From: Peromyscus leucopus
Taxonomy: Eukaryota; Chordata; Mammalia; Rodentia; Cricetidae
Reading direction: 5' to 3'
Length of the DNA stretch: 64,000 nt
Assembly (NCBI RefSeq): GCF_004664715.2
Contig: NC_051084.1
Span: forward strand, 59,391,334 to 59,455,333
How positions within the stretch are numbered: position 1 is the first letter of the stretch; the number at the start of each line of letters is the position of its first letter. Below the pieces are notes generated by a model. It ran no database searches. It was not told where the DNA came from and was given only the letters and a program-made list of their open reading frames with translations. The position numbers and the translations under genes are program-made. This document shows, piece by piece, positions 33,268-43,925 of this stretch.

Positions 33268-33295
33268 TCATTCATTCATTCATTCATTCATTCAT
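33268..33295. repeat. (CATT)n microsatellite
   Basis: Seven perfect CATT units. Confidence 0.95.
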
Positions 33296-33634
33296 ATTTT
33301 CAATAACATTTATGAATGCCAATTGGCCAACAGCCCAGAGACTGAAATGCAGATAAAACTGAGTCCTTCTTCTCAAGTAGTTCAGTCACAGTGGGCAAAA
33401 AGATGTACCAAAAGGAAATGAGACTAAAATAACAATAATTTGTGGATAGAAAATGGACATGGCATTCAAGGAACATGAAGATAAGTCAAACAATACAATC
33501 TAGAAGGAGAAACATGAAAACTTTCTCTGAATGGAACTGAGTGGAGACAGGCTGAGGAAGGTTTTCAGTCAGTAGAGCAAATAAAAGCATGGAGTATGGA
33601 GGAACAGGAAGGACTCTTGGGGTGGAAGATTGAC

Positions 33635-34020
33635 TGCTGTGGGATGGTCTGTATGTCAAATTGCTCTGATTGGTCAATAAATAAAACACTGATTGGCCAG
33701 TGGCCAGGCAGGAAGTAGGTGGGACAAGGAGAGAGGAGAATTCTGGGAAGCTTCCAGGTGGAGAGAAACTGCCAGCCACAACCATGACAGGCCGCATGTG
33801 AAGACACCGGTAAGCCTCAAACCACGTGGCAAGGTATAGATTTATAGAAATGGACCAATTTAAGCTATAAGAACAGTTATCAAGAAGCCTGCCATGGCCA
33901 TACAGTTTGTATGCAATATAAGTCTCTGTGTGTTTACTTGGTTGGGTCTGAGCGGCTGTGGGACTGGCGGGTGACAAAGATTTGTCCTGACTGTGGGCAA
34001 GGCAGGAAAATTGACCTACA
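33635..34020 (+). mobile_element. Solo mys-like class II LTR, plus strand
   Basis: A 386-bp LTR running TGCTGTGGGATGG ... GACCTACA, flanked by the perfect 6-bp duplication attgac (33629-33634 and 34021-34026). A 6-bp duplication fits class II (beta-retrovirus-like) ERVs. U3 holds the shared 'gattggtcaataaataaaacactgattggcc' module. No internal region remains, so LTR-LTR recombination is the likely origin. Minus-strand frames of up to 163 codons across it are artefacts. Confidence 0.95.
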
Positions 34021-34026
34021 ATTGAC

Positions 34027-34944
34027 CATAATCAATTACCTCTTGCCATGCTATTTTACATCTATAGTTACATGATAGGACATGAAAAAGTATTGTCATG
34101 ACATGGAGGGTCTTCTTCAGTGTATGTCAAGGAGTCTAGACATTATACTATGAATACGCAGTAAAAGAATCGAGTAAACAATAGGCTGGGATTATTCCTA
34201 AATTCAGATTGATGACCCTAGTTATTGAGCAAAATACGATTTTGAAGAGCAAAGGATGGTAACTATTCTACCATTATCTTTAAGCTAATTTATCCTTTGG
34301 AAAGCATGATCAGTTTCATGCATATGCTCATTTGAATGAAATGGTGGCAAAACACAGTCACAAACATTACAGGGACAGAGCAAATTCACGTTGCTCATGT
34401 TTTGTAGTCTTTGTTTATGTGAACAGTGTCTGAAGATTTTGAGAATTTAGATTCTTGATATGTATTTCAAGTGTGCAATGGTAATGCTATTGTAACATGA
34501 TTAAAAAACATTCACCAATAGCATCACTAAAAGCTGACATCAGGGCCAGGGAAGTAAGTGAATGAGTAGAAAAGATACCTCCCACTAAACCTAATGAATT
34601 GAGTTCAGTTAATTCCCTGGACAGACATGGAGGAAGGAGAGAACCAACTCCACGAGTTGTCTTCTGACTTCTACATGTATCATGGTGTGTTTTGTGAGTG
34701 CTGGTGTAAAAAATGGTCAAAAATAATATTAGCTGCTCAATGTGAAAAAAGATACTTTCTTTATAGACATGTTTCTGAAAGCCTGAAAAGGAGAATTTGT
34801 GAGAAAGATGTGGAGAACCTATAAGATGAGATAGTAAGCAATCAGCAATGATAGATGAGAACATACTAAGCATGTGTGACATCTGAATATTTGGACAACA
34901 TGACCTTTGAAACTGAAAACAAATTTAATATTTATTTTTTTTAG
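34027..34944. other. Unassigned AT-rich DNA
   Basis: No gene was recognised. The 131-codon minus-strand frame (34487-34882) has no domain that I can recognise. Confidence 0.45.
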
Positions 34945-35138
34945 TTATGCATATGTGGAGGGACAGGATACATGCATGTAAGTGCAGGTGCACACAGGGG
35001 CCCAGAAGAGGTTGTTGAATCCTCTGGAGCTGGAATTCCAGGCAGTAGTGAGCTGCTGGACATGGGTGCTGGGAACCACACTTGGGTCCTCTGGAAGAGC
35101 AGTGTGTGCTCCTATCTACTCAGCCATCCGTCCAGCCT
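34945..35138 (-). mobile_element. B3 SINE, minus strand
   Basis: 'gtgcaggtgcacacaggggcccagaagagg', 'cctctggagctggaattccagg', 'catgggtgctgggaaccacacttgggtcctctggaagagcag' and 'ctactcagccatccgtccagcc' form a near-complete B3 in minus orientation. Confidence 0.9.
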
Positions 35139-38100
35139 TACTCATTTTTACTTGGATACACTTCTGATCCTGAAAGAAAACACAAGCATCCCTAACATGA
35201 GAAGATTAAGAAGCCTGTCAACACTTGAACACCTGAAAGCCTGAAGTAGTTGGTCAAAGTTATGTTTCTCTTCTATTTTTCATACATAAAATGATGAATG
35301 GAAACACCCCTTAGAATTTAAATCCTACAATGGAATTGAGCTACTGCACCTGGAATGACAAATTGTTGGATATTGATCAGTGTTTCCAGAATCAGACAAG
35401 CTGGCAGGAGGGAGGATCAATTTCAAGTTCCAGGACTGAGACTGACTCACTGCAAATGGTATTAAGCACCTTTGTGATGGATAATAGTCCCTCTATTATT
35501 AAAAAGTGATACTCCTGAAAATAGCCCACAAAGATAAAAAATGGTGACTTTTTTTTTTTGAAGTTTCAGCCCCAAAATAACTGCAGTGTTCCATCACCTG
35601 TTGGGCTATTGTGAACAGAACTGTAATCTTCATATATAGTGATTTCCAGAGAGTTTTCTCTTTGCAAGTTATGTGGATAGAGTTAAAGGTCTGAAGAAAT
35701 AACTTTTATTTGAACTCATGGCCAAAAAGGAAATGCAGGGAAATTTTCATTTAAAAATAATTCTGAGCACTTTGATTGTTTTGAATTTTGTTTGATGAAA
35801 GAATCACTTGAGGGGCTTGTTAAATAAATATTGCCAAGATTTGTTCCAAAACTACTTGGTCAGATATTAGGGGAAGTGTCAAGTTAAGGGTGTGGTTTTT
35901 GAGGTTAACAAGAGAACACTTTGAGTTTAATTATGTGTGTAGCTATTGAATTCCAGAATTCAGGCGTCCAGAAGGGTAAAAATAGTCACAGTAATATATA
36001 GTGATGATTATCTGAGAACCTAAGACTGGCACTTTGTAAAAATCTAGATCAGAAGTGGGTAAATTAGTTATAAATCTGCACCTTCAGATTGGAACTGAGA
36101 GAAAAAAAAGGAAAGAGTAAATAAAAATTGAGATTGTTGACATCAATATGCCAGTTAGAACAGAGAGATGTCAAAGTTTAGTGAATATTTGGTTACCACT
36201 ACCCTGATTAATACAAGCACCCAGCATCTTTAGCTAATATAAATTTCTGGGACTGTAAATGCTATTGTAGTTGTCTACTATGTCAAATTGTCAAAATGTT
36301 CTGTTCTGTATCAATAACAAGTTATATGGCCTGGGGATTTCTCTGAAGTGTTTGATATTGTTTGTATTTTGAATTCCATAATCAATACATGCTCCATAAT
36401 CAACACATGCATTTTTTAAATGTTTTCTTTCTTGCATTGAGATGGGTTAAAGATCATCATTGATTTTGTAGTCGTTTCTTGTTAGGATTAATTGTGTTTG
36501 ACCTTTATAGCTTCTCATCCATATCATGGGAAACTATAAAGCAAAAATTAAAATTTCAAATGATTATGAAATTGTGAGTTCTGGACCTTTATTTGGTTTT
36601 AATAAATATGCACATTTGAACACGAGCCATGTACAAACCTCTGTTCTTTCCCCGTGCATGTTCTTTGACCAAGATTACATTTGTGTGATATCTGTAAGAT
36701 GGAGCAAACTGATTAAAAAGGAAATGACACATTTTCTAGAACACTCTGTCATGGCCTGTGAGTTGCAGAACATCATGCTTGTTTTCCACAAGGGAAACTT
36801 TCATATCCTGTGTCAGGACAAAAAATACAACAGTATGGTGTAGGCAGAGAAAAGCCTTTAAAAGTGTCTGAGTGACTTCCCTAAACTTGTAAGAAATAAG
36901 TTATAAAATAAGAAGCAAAATGCATGCAATTTTATGCTGTGCTTTATTAATGAATGATGCCAACACATGCAGGATTTAATAATAACAATTTTTATTTCTT
37001 TACAGCCTACACAGAGGGTAAGGAGAGAAACCAGGAGGATATGAAAACATGTAACTCCATCTACACAACAGGATATACCTCTAATTTGTAGAGTGTTCTA
37101 TTTCAACCCTTAAATAAGGAACATAATCATCTTGGCTCTGAGCATCCTTCCTGCTTTGGCAAATCCTTCCTGATTTCCATTTGTTACTCACTTGGCTCAT
37201 GTAAGTGTATGACCCATGACTGCCATGCACACATATCTGTATGGGTGGAACAGAATTTAGAGTGGTTTAAGCCTCCTGAAAATGCCGATGTCAGGACAGC
37301 AGCATTGAAGGAATGACAGCATCCATGGGAAGATGTGGTGGTCAGAGATGGAGAGGGAGATTTTAGGATGAAATGAGTGAATCCAAGGGATAATTACTGG
37401 GTGAATGAGAACATCCACGGAATGGCCAGAACTCAGGAATATAAAAGCTTGGAGTCCTCACTGTCTTTACCCACATGAGGCCCATGACCACAGCTAATAC
37501 CATAATCAATGTGTCTCCAAAAGGAGCCATGCCTTTGAGTATTAGGAGTCTGTACTGTGTCTAGTAATTGTTGTCAAGCACACTCCTCTCATATTCTGGA
37601 GAAAGGCTTCTTATCTTGGCTTATAACCAGCAAATTTGACTCACCAAATTTCACAAGTTTAGGCTTACCTATTTTACAAACGACTTTCAAAAATAAAGTA
37701 TAATAGTTGAAGAGCCCACAAATTAAGGTGTATATTCCTGCTGTGATTGTAAGGGTTTAGAATAAATCTATCATAGGACCAGCTTTACTTTGGGAGGGAG
37801 ATGTTAATGTCAATTAAGTTACAGATTCATTCATTTATGTGATAAGTATTAAATTATTTATGAAACATATTTATATGTTACAATGTATTTTGTGTAGCAA
37901 AAAACACAAGTATTCTGTAGTATAGGACAAATATTTATCTATATTTAATATAAAGCAAAACTTTAGATTTTAAACTGAGAGTTGAAGGCTTAAACCAATG
38001 AAAAAGGAATTGGAAGAATAGCTATGATTTTTTATGTAAAATAAATAAATAACAAGGATGCATATAATTTAGAAAATGAAGAAAATTGCATTAGGTCTTA

Positions 38101-38670
38101 GCAGAATTCAACTGTTCTATTATTTTTGTTTTGCTGGTGATATATTAATTTTGCTAAAGACACAGTTTTGTTTCTTAATTTTTCCTGCCCATATTGCTTT
38201 TGCTATCAGATCATATTTTACTCAACATCTAATTAGAAGATTCTATTTTATCTCTTCCTTTTTAATTATTTAATATTCTATGTTCACATTATCTTGTTTG
38301 TTTAATTTCATTTTCTAAATGACTCTGGTATCTAGAGATAAAGATGATTTTGTATTTAGCCTTCTGCTAAATTCACTTAATAATTATAATAGTTTGTGGA
38401 TTCTTTTGAATTTTCTATGCATATAAAACTATGTGGGAGATTGTTTCCATTCAAATTTATAGGATTTTAACTTTTTGTTAATCTTACTGCATTAATCAGG
38501 ACACCAAGTATTTTGCCAAATAAAAGTAGTAAGAGCCTGCATACTCTATATGATGTTCGTTCTTTGACTGTTTTGTGGAAACCTTTTTGTTTCTCGCATG
38601 CAGTGTGTTTAAATAAATATCCTATAGTGGTTACTTCTCTCATTGTTTTGTGACAACTAAAGCAACTTAA
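35139..38670. other. AT-rich DNA with no recognised gene or repeat
   Basis: A 3.5-kb interval without a recent SINE, LINE or LTR that I can identify. The best open frame is 36526-36843 (+, 105 codons, ATG start). It has mixed composition and several cysteines and no recognisable domain, and I see no splice or poly(A) context that would make it an exon. Very old repeats may be present below visual detection. Confidence 0.45.
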
Positions 38671-38676
38671 GAAAGA

Positions 38677-39049
38677 TGTGGTGGTTTGAATAGGAATGGC
38701 CCCTTTAGACTCATGTGTTTGAATCCTTGGCTCATAGGGAGTGGCACTGTTGGGAGTGTGGCTTTGTTGGAGTAGGTATGTCACTATGGAGGCAAGCTTT
38801 GAGGTCTTAGATGCTCAAGGTACACCCAGTGTGGCACACGATCTCTCCTTCTCCTCCCTGCAGATCCAGATGTAGGACTCTCAGCTTCTTCTCCAGCACC
38901 ATGTTTGCCTGCTTGCCACCATGCTTCCCCCCATGACGATGTGGACTAAACCTCTGAAACTGTAAGCCAGCTCCAATTAAATGTTTTCCTTTATAAGAGT
39001 TGCTCTGGTTATGGTGTCCCTCCACAGCAATAGAAATCTAACTAAGACA
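38677..39049 (+). mobile_element. ERVL-MaLR LTR (MT/ORR1 type), plus strand
   Basis: Complete at both ends: it begins TGTGGTGGTTTGAATAGGAA and ends ATCTAACTAAGACA. Between are 'gactcatgtgtttgaatcctt', 'ctccagcaccatgtttgcctgcttgcc', 'gtggactaaacctctgaaactgtaagccag' and the 'ccaattaaatg' polyadenylation region. A short 'aaga' repeat on both sides (38673-38676, 39050-39053) is suggestive, but the expected 5-bp duplication is not exact. Confidence 0.93.
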
Positions 39050-39059
39050 AAGAATAGGT

Positions 39060-39355
39060 TTGTTTTCTGCTCACTGATTTAAGACAACACAATTCATCAC
39101 AGTGCGGAAGTCCTGTCCTGGGGAGCTTAGGGGGCTGGTCACATTGCATCCATCCTTACAAAGCAGAGTGTGGACAGGAATCAGGCCAGTCTATAAAACC
39201 CAAAGACTGGCTACCAATGACTGATTTCCTCCAGTGAGACTTCAACTTTAAACAGTTCCAGAATCTTCCAAGGCACCACCACTACCTGAAGACCATGTGT
39301 TCAAACACAGGAACTTATAGGGACATTTCACATTGGAATGACAGTGTTGTGAAGC
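39060..39355 (-). mobile_element. MaLR LTR fragment, minus strand
   Basis: 'caattcatcacagtgcggaagtcctg' at the left and 'caccaccactacctgaagaccatgtgttcaaacacaggaactt' at the right follow the reverse complement of an MaLR LTR, in the opposite direction to its left neighbour. Diverged; boundaries approximate. Confidence 0.55.
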
Positions 39356-39574
39356 ATATTTTAGAAAAACACAAATATCTGAGCTAAGAGAAATCATTTT
39401 TTTTGTGTGTGTATGTGTTAAAGTCTTATCTTTACCAAGTTTGTCTTTGTGTGTTCAGTCATTGAAAGAGATGCATTGAATTCTCCAGTGACAGCTTTGC
39501 TTTTCACTTTTTTCTTTTTCAAAATTATTTTTTAAATTAATTTTTTAATTAACAAATAATTGTATATGAGTTCT

Positions 39575-39968
39575 AGCTGCATTTCTGTTACTGTGATAAA
39601 AATACTTTGCCAAAAAGCAATATAGGGAGAAAAAAGGAGTTTGTTTATTTGATTATTTATTTCAGCTTACAGTTCTGATTTACAGTTCTCAAACAGCTGG
39701 TGACATCTCATTCACAGTCAAGGGGCAAGAGAAATGAATTTGTCCATGCACACTGCTTGCCTGTGCCAAGCTTTGTTTCTCTGTTTTTATAGTTCAAGAC
39801 AACTGCCCAGGGAAAGACCCATACAATGGGGTGGACCTTCTCACATCAATTAGCTAAATCAAGACAGTCTTCCAAAGCCCAATTCAGTGCAGATAATTCC
39901 TTCTTGAGGTTCTTTTCCCTGGTGATTCTAGGTTGTATGAAGTTGACAGTTAAAGCTGACCATCACAA
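39575..39968 (-). mobile_element. MaLR LTR, minus strand
   Basis: 'tttctgttactgtgataaaaatactttgccaaaaagcaa', 'tttatttcagcttacagttctg', 'cacatcaattagctaaatcaagacagtc' and 'ggtgattctaggttgtatgaagttgacagttaaagctgaccatcaca' match the reverse complement of rodent MaLR LTRs. Confidence 0.75.
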
Positions 39969-39986
39969 CATGGTTAAGGAAAAGTA

Positions 39987-39988
<2 letters not shown>

Positions 39989-40031
<43 letters not shown>
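39989..40031. repeat. (TG)n microsatellite
   Basis: About 21 TG units immediately left of the solo LTR target site at 40032. Confidence 0.97.
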
Positions 40032-40036
<5 letters not shown>

Positions 40037-40037
40037 C

Positions 40038-40428
40038 TGTAGCTGGAGATTTCTTCAGTCTTGCCAGCGCCCGCAGCCACTCAGACCCAAGTAAGCATAC
40101 AGAGACTTATATTACTTATAAACCTTATGGCCATGGCAGGCTTCTTGCTATCTAGTTCTTATATCTTAAATGAACCCATTCCTATTAATCTATAAGTTGC
40201 CACGTGGCTTGTGGCTTACCCTTACCAGTACCTTACATCTTGCTTCTCATGGCGGCGGCGGTAGCAGCAGCGGCAGCGGGACAGCTTTTCCTGACTTAGC
40301 CTTCCACTTACCAGAATTCTTCTCTCTGCTTATCCTACCCATACTTCCTGTCTGGCTACTGGCCAATCAGCATTTTATTTATCAATCAGTCAGAGCAACA
40401 CATTCACAGCATACAGAAATCCACAGCA
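40038..40428 (-). mobile_element. Solo mys-like class II LTR, minus strand
   Basis: A 391-bp LTR. On the minus strand it reads TGCTGTGGATTTC ... ATCTCCAGCTACA and is bounded by the perfect 6-bp duplication taaaac (40032-40037 and 40429-40434). It has the same U3 module as the other members ('gattggccagtagccagacaggaagtat' on the minus strand). A short GGC/GCA triplet-rich stretch at 40252-40278 is not seen in the other copies. No internal region remains. Confidence 0.96.
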
Positions 40429-40659
40429 TAAAACTTTTAAAATCATTATGTAATGCTAATTAGCATACCTACTCATATGTTATGTACTAAGAACATTTAA
40501 AAATCTACTATTTCAGCAAATTTGAAATATATGTCACCCTTGTCACAATTCTATGCAGTAGGTCACTAAAACTTAGTCCTTTTGTTTAATTAAAATATGC
40601 TTTTTAAAATTAAAAAAAGATAAATAAAAAATATGCTTTTGACCAACTTCTCCCTTCTG

Positions 40660-40960
40660 TCAATTTTCCTCCTCTATAGACTCTGCTACTCAACTCTCCA
40701 TTTACATTATTTCAACTTTATTATATTTTATATTTTAAGGGAGATCAGAGAGCATTTGTCTTTCTGGGCAGAATTGTTTGAACTAATGTCTTCCAGTTTC
40801 TCTGATTTTATCACAAATGACAGAATCTTCTTTTAAAAGATGAATAATTTTCCACAGTGCTTATATGAACATTTTCTTCATCCAACCTCTGGAGGTTCTG
40901 TCTTAGTTAATGTGAACAATGCTACAGTGAACATTATAATGAGCAGAATTTTGTCTCTCA
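40660..40960 (-). mobile_element. Ancient LINE-1 3' end fragment, minus strand
   Basis: 'gtcttccagtttctctgattttatcacaaatgacagaatc', 'ttttccacagtgcttatatgaacattttcttcatcca' and 'gtgaacaatgctacagtgaacat' follow the reverse complement of the L1 ORF2 C-terminal region. Old and diverged. Confidence 0.65.
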
Positions 40961-41040
40961 TAGTTCTGGTGGCATAGAAGTTCTATTCAAGGCACCAACA
41001 GCCCCAGTCATCTAGTAAAGACCTTCCTGTTATGGGAGTG

Positions 41041-41165
41041 CATAATGAAAGAATGAGGGATAAGAAAAAGGAAAGAGAAGAGAGGAGAGGAGGAGAGAAG
41101 AGGAAAGGAAAGGAGAAGAGGGGAGAGAAAAGAGAGAAGGGAAGGGAAAGGAAAGGAAGGAATAG
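41041..41165. repeat. Purine-rich (GA/GGA) low-complexity tract
   Basis: About 125 bp that are almost purely A and G on the plus strand, made of GAAAG, GGAGA and GGAAAG units. The serine/phenylalanine/leucine-rich minus-strand frames crossing it are compositional. Confidence 0.9.
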
Positions 41166-41339
41166 AGGCACTGTTCTTGACAATGAAGCCACTGCCTTGA
41201 TACTGCACAAGCCATGCATGAGGACAGAACTCTCATGGTTGAAACAACTATTGAAAGCCTTAATGTCCAATACCTCCATATTGAGTATATAGCTTCCAAC
41301 CAATGAATTTAAGGGAACACACTAGCCATAACAAGCATG

Positions 41340-41560
41340 TATCCTAAAGTGTGGTTGCTCGGTCAGTGTACCCATGAATTCCAATAATATAAATAGAAGT
41401 GGCAAGAGTGAGCATCCTTGTTTTGGTCCTGATCTTCCAGGGATCCTGGTGATAGTGTGTTTGTCTTGCTTATGTTGGACAGTTTAGTTTCACAAAGGGA
41501 GCGTGGAACATGATCCTTTTGATGTGCTATTGAATTTACTCTTTGCTTTACCATAACTAT
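41340..41560 (-). mobile_element. Ancient LINE-1 ORF2 fragment, minus strand
   Basis: 'aatagaagtggcaagagtgagcatccttgttttggtcctgatctt' followed by 'gatgtgctattgaattta' is the reverse complement of part of the L1 reverse transcriptase region. Old. Confidence 0.65.
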
Positions 41561-41964
41561 TTCCTCCAAATTGCAACATTGCATCCAAGTGGAAAAGGGA
41601 AACTCATGAGACTCATGAAACTCAGAAAATTCTGGGAACTCAGAAGTGTGCAAAATTCACAAGCCTCTCCCTTGGTTATCTAAAATGAGTGTCACTAAAA
41701 GAGCTGCCTCCCGGTTGTGTAGGGAGCCCCAGGGATAGAACTAGTGTGAGTCACTGCTGGTGCTGGGGTGAAGGTTTGTGAAGTGGCTGCCTTTGTGTGA
41801 CCAACTCATGCTCCAGAAAGTAAGAAATACACTCACCAAGTTGGTGAGAGTGTTGTTTATTTGCTCCATTGTTGATGGTCTGGGGCTTATCAGATACCTG
41901 TTTATGTCTCCCCAGCAAATTGTACACCTCTTTTAAAATAAAAAAAAATGACTTTTGTGTTTGC
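41561..41964. other. Unassigned DNA
   Basis: No gene or clear repeat. Confidence 0.4.
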
Positions 41965-42110
41965 TTTTTGAAACTAAAATATAATTACATCATTTTCTCC
42001 CTTCCTATTCCTCCCTCCAATATTTCCCAAACACACCCCCGGCCTACCTACTTACCTATCTACCTTCCTACTCAAATTTATGACCTCCATATCTTTAATT
42101 GTTATCTATC

Positions 42111-42153
<43 letters not shown>

Positions 42154-42405
42154 ATCTATCTATCTACCTATCTATTTTCCTAAGTATATAAATACAAACT
42201 GCTCAGTCTATATAAAATCACTTTTGTATATAGTATTTCAGGTCTGATGATTTGGTTTTGGACAACCAATTTGTGGGGTTATTCCTTGGGAAACATTATT
42301 TATTCATCTCTTAGCATTTTTTGGTTGCCCATAGCTCTTTGTCTAGGGTTGAGGGTTCATGAGCTTTTCCTCATCCATGTTAGCATGTCCACATGTCATC
42401 CTTGT
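41965..42405 (-). mobile_element. Lx-type LINE-1 3' UTR, minus strand
   Basis: 'ataattacatcattttctcccttcc' at the left and 'gatgatttggttttggacaaccaatttgtgggg', 'gttgcccatagctctttgtctagggttgaggg', 'catccatgttagcatgtcc' at the right give the Lx 3' UTR order also seen at 19440-21180. A (TCTA)n repeat sits in the middle. Confidence 0.75.
42103..42176. repeat. (TCTA)n microsatellite
   Basis: About 17 units with interruptions, inside the Lx 3' UTR. Confidence 0.97.
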
Positions 42406-43429
42406 TCTGTCTAGCAATTTTTTCTAATATTTATATTGAGGCTACTTTCCTAAATGTGTATAAATTCAATTTCCACATCCCCAATAATTGAACATTTTAT
42501 CATTGGGGATATACTTTATATATATATTAAACCCTTGCCTTCAATCTTACTTTGTGTGACATTACTGCGAACACCAGCTTTCCTTTACTTAACGTTCACA
42601 TCGTCTTGTTAAGTCACGATCACTGTTATGTGACCATGTGCCCCATGTTTTGTGCTTTCTTTAAAATACTTAGGATACTTAAATATAACTGTAGTTATAT
42701 TGGGATTAATGATCATTGGTTGCATCTTATTACGATATAGTGGTGTCTGATAAGTTCTGTTCTTTCTTCTTTTTCCTCTTCTCCTTTCCCTTCCTCATCC
42801 TCCAATTTCTCTTTCTTCATATTGAAATAAAAAAAACTTATCCTTCTTCAAACTATTTCACCAGCTTCTTCTTTTTGTCTTCTCTTAGGGCCACCTAAAG
42901 ACCACTCGAACTATCAGAATATGGTAAAAATGAATATACTTATTGGTAGATGGAGTAAGAAAAAAATGCTTTAAGTCTAGAATTCTCCCATTGGGGAGCT
43001 GATCATGGCAGTGTTTTCATTCTATGTATAATTTAAACTTCACCAGACTGTACTATCACTGCCACACAGGCAATGTGTTGGTAAATGGACCTAAACATTT
43101 AGCCATTCCTACTGCTTTATGAGTTCCCTTACATTTGTCATCTTTTGATGAGCTCAGTTTTATTTTGCATGAGTAACTAGCTTTCACATTTTTTTCTAGA
43201 GGATTCCTACTATTGAAGAATCATCACATTTTTTTTTCACTTTTGCTTTTACTTTCAAGTACTGTTTTCAGGTTATAGAGCTCCAATAGTCATTTATTTT
43301 ATTTAATCACTTTAATGGTAGTATTCTATTTTCTTTATCTTCTATAATTTCTGGTGAAAAGATAGCTTTCAGTATTGTTTTTCTTTAAAAAAAATATTAT
43401 ACACCATTTCCCCCTTGCATATTTAAATT
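42406..43429. other. AT-rich unassigned DNA
   Basis: No gene was recognised. Some T-rich parts may be old LINE DNA. Confidence 0.4.
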
Positions 43430-43625
43430 GAAGAGGAGCAAGGTAGTTCCCAGGAATCAAACCCAGGTCTTCTCACATGTTAGGCAGGTGCTCTACCACT
43501 TAGCTAAACCCTCAGTCCTTTGCATTTTTGAGACAAGTCTTGGATATATTTCACAGTCTGGCCTGGGACTAATGATCTTCCTACCTCCGGGTCTGGAAGG
43601 CTGGGGGTGGGGATCCTGCCATTAA
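43430..43625 (-). mobile_element. B4 SINE (ID plus B1 fusion), minus strand
   Basis: The tRNA/ID-derived half is 'gttcccaggaatcaaacccaggtcttctcacatgttaggcaggtgctctaccacttagctaaaccctcagtcc'. It is followed by a B1-like half 'tttgagacaagtcttggatatatttcacagtctggcctgg'. This order is diagnostic of B4 in minus orientation. Confidence 0.8.
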
Positions 43626-43722
43626 AAACAAGAAAAAAAGTCTTTGATATTCAGCATTCAGCTGGGATATGGTATAATAATTTAGGAAACTTAAAATAAT
43701 TATTGTGTGAGTATAAAAGCAG

Positions 43723-43724
<2 letters not shown>

Positions 43725-43764
<40 letters not shown>
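43725..43764. repeat. (TG)n microsatellite
   Basis: Twenty TG units at the tail side of the SINE that follows. Confidence 0.97.
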
Positions 43765-43766
<2 letters not shown>

Positions 43767-43925
43767 ACGGTAAGCACATGCACTATTGCATGCATGGGGA
43801 GGTCAAAGGACAACTTTGGTTATTTTCCTCCTTTGATCTTTACAGGGGATCCAGGGATTGAACTTGGGTCATCAAGCTGAGCAGTAGGCCCCTTTTCCCC
43901 ATGGTGTCATCTCTCTGGCCCCTTG
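43765..43925 (-). mobile_element. tRNA-derived SINE (B3-like), minus strand
   Basis: 'catgcatggggaggtcaaaggacaactttgg', 'ggatccagggattgaacttgggtcatcaagctgagcag' and 'tggtgtcatctctctggcccc' have the same layout as the SINE at 22765-22940. Diverged. Confidence 0.65.

Noticed and set aside
33486..33977. 163-codon minus-strand frame
   Set aside because: Most of it lies inside the solo LTR 33635-34020, antisense to it, and no retroviral protein motif is present.
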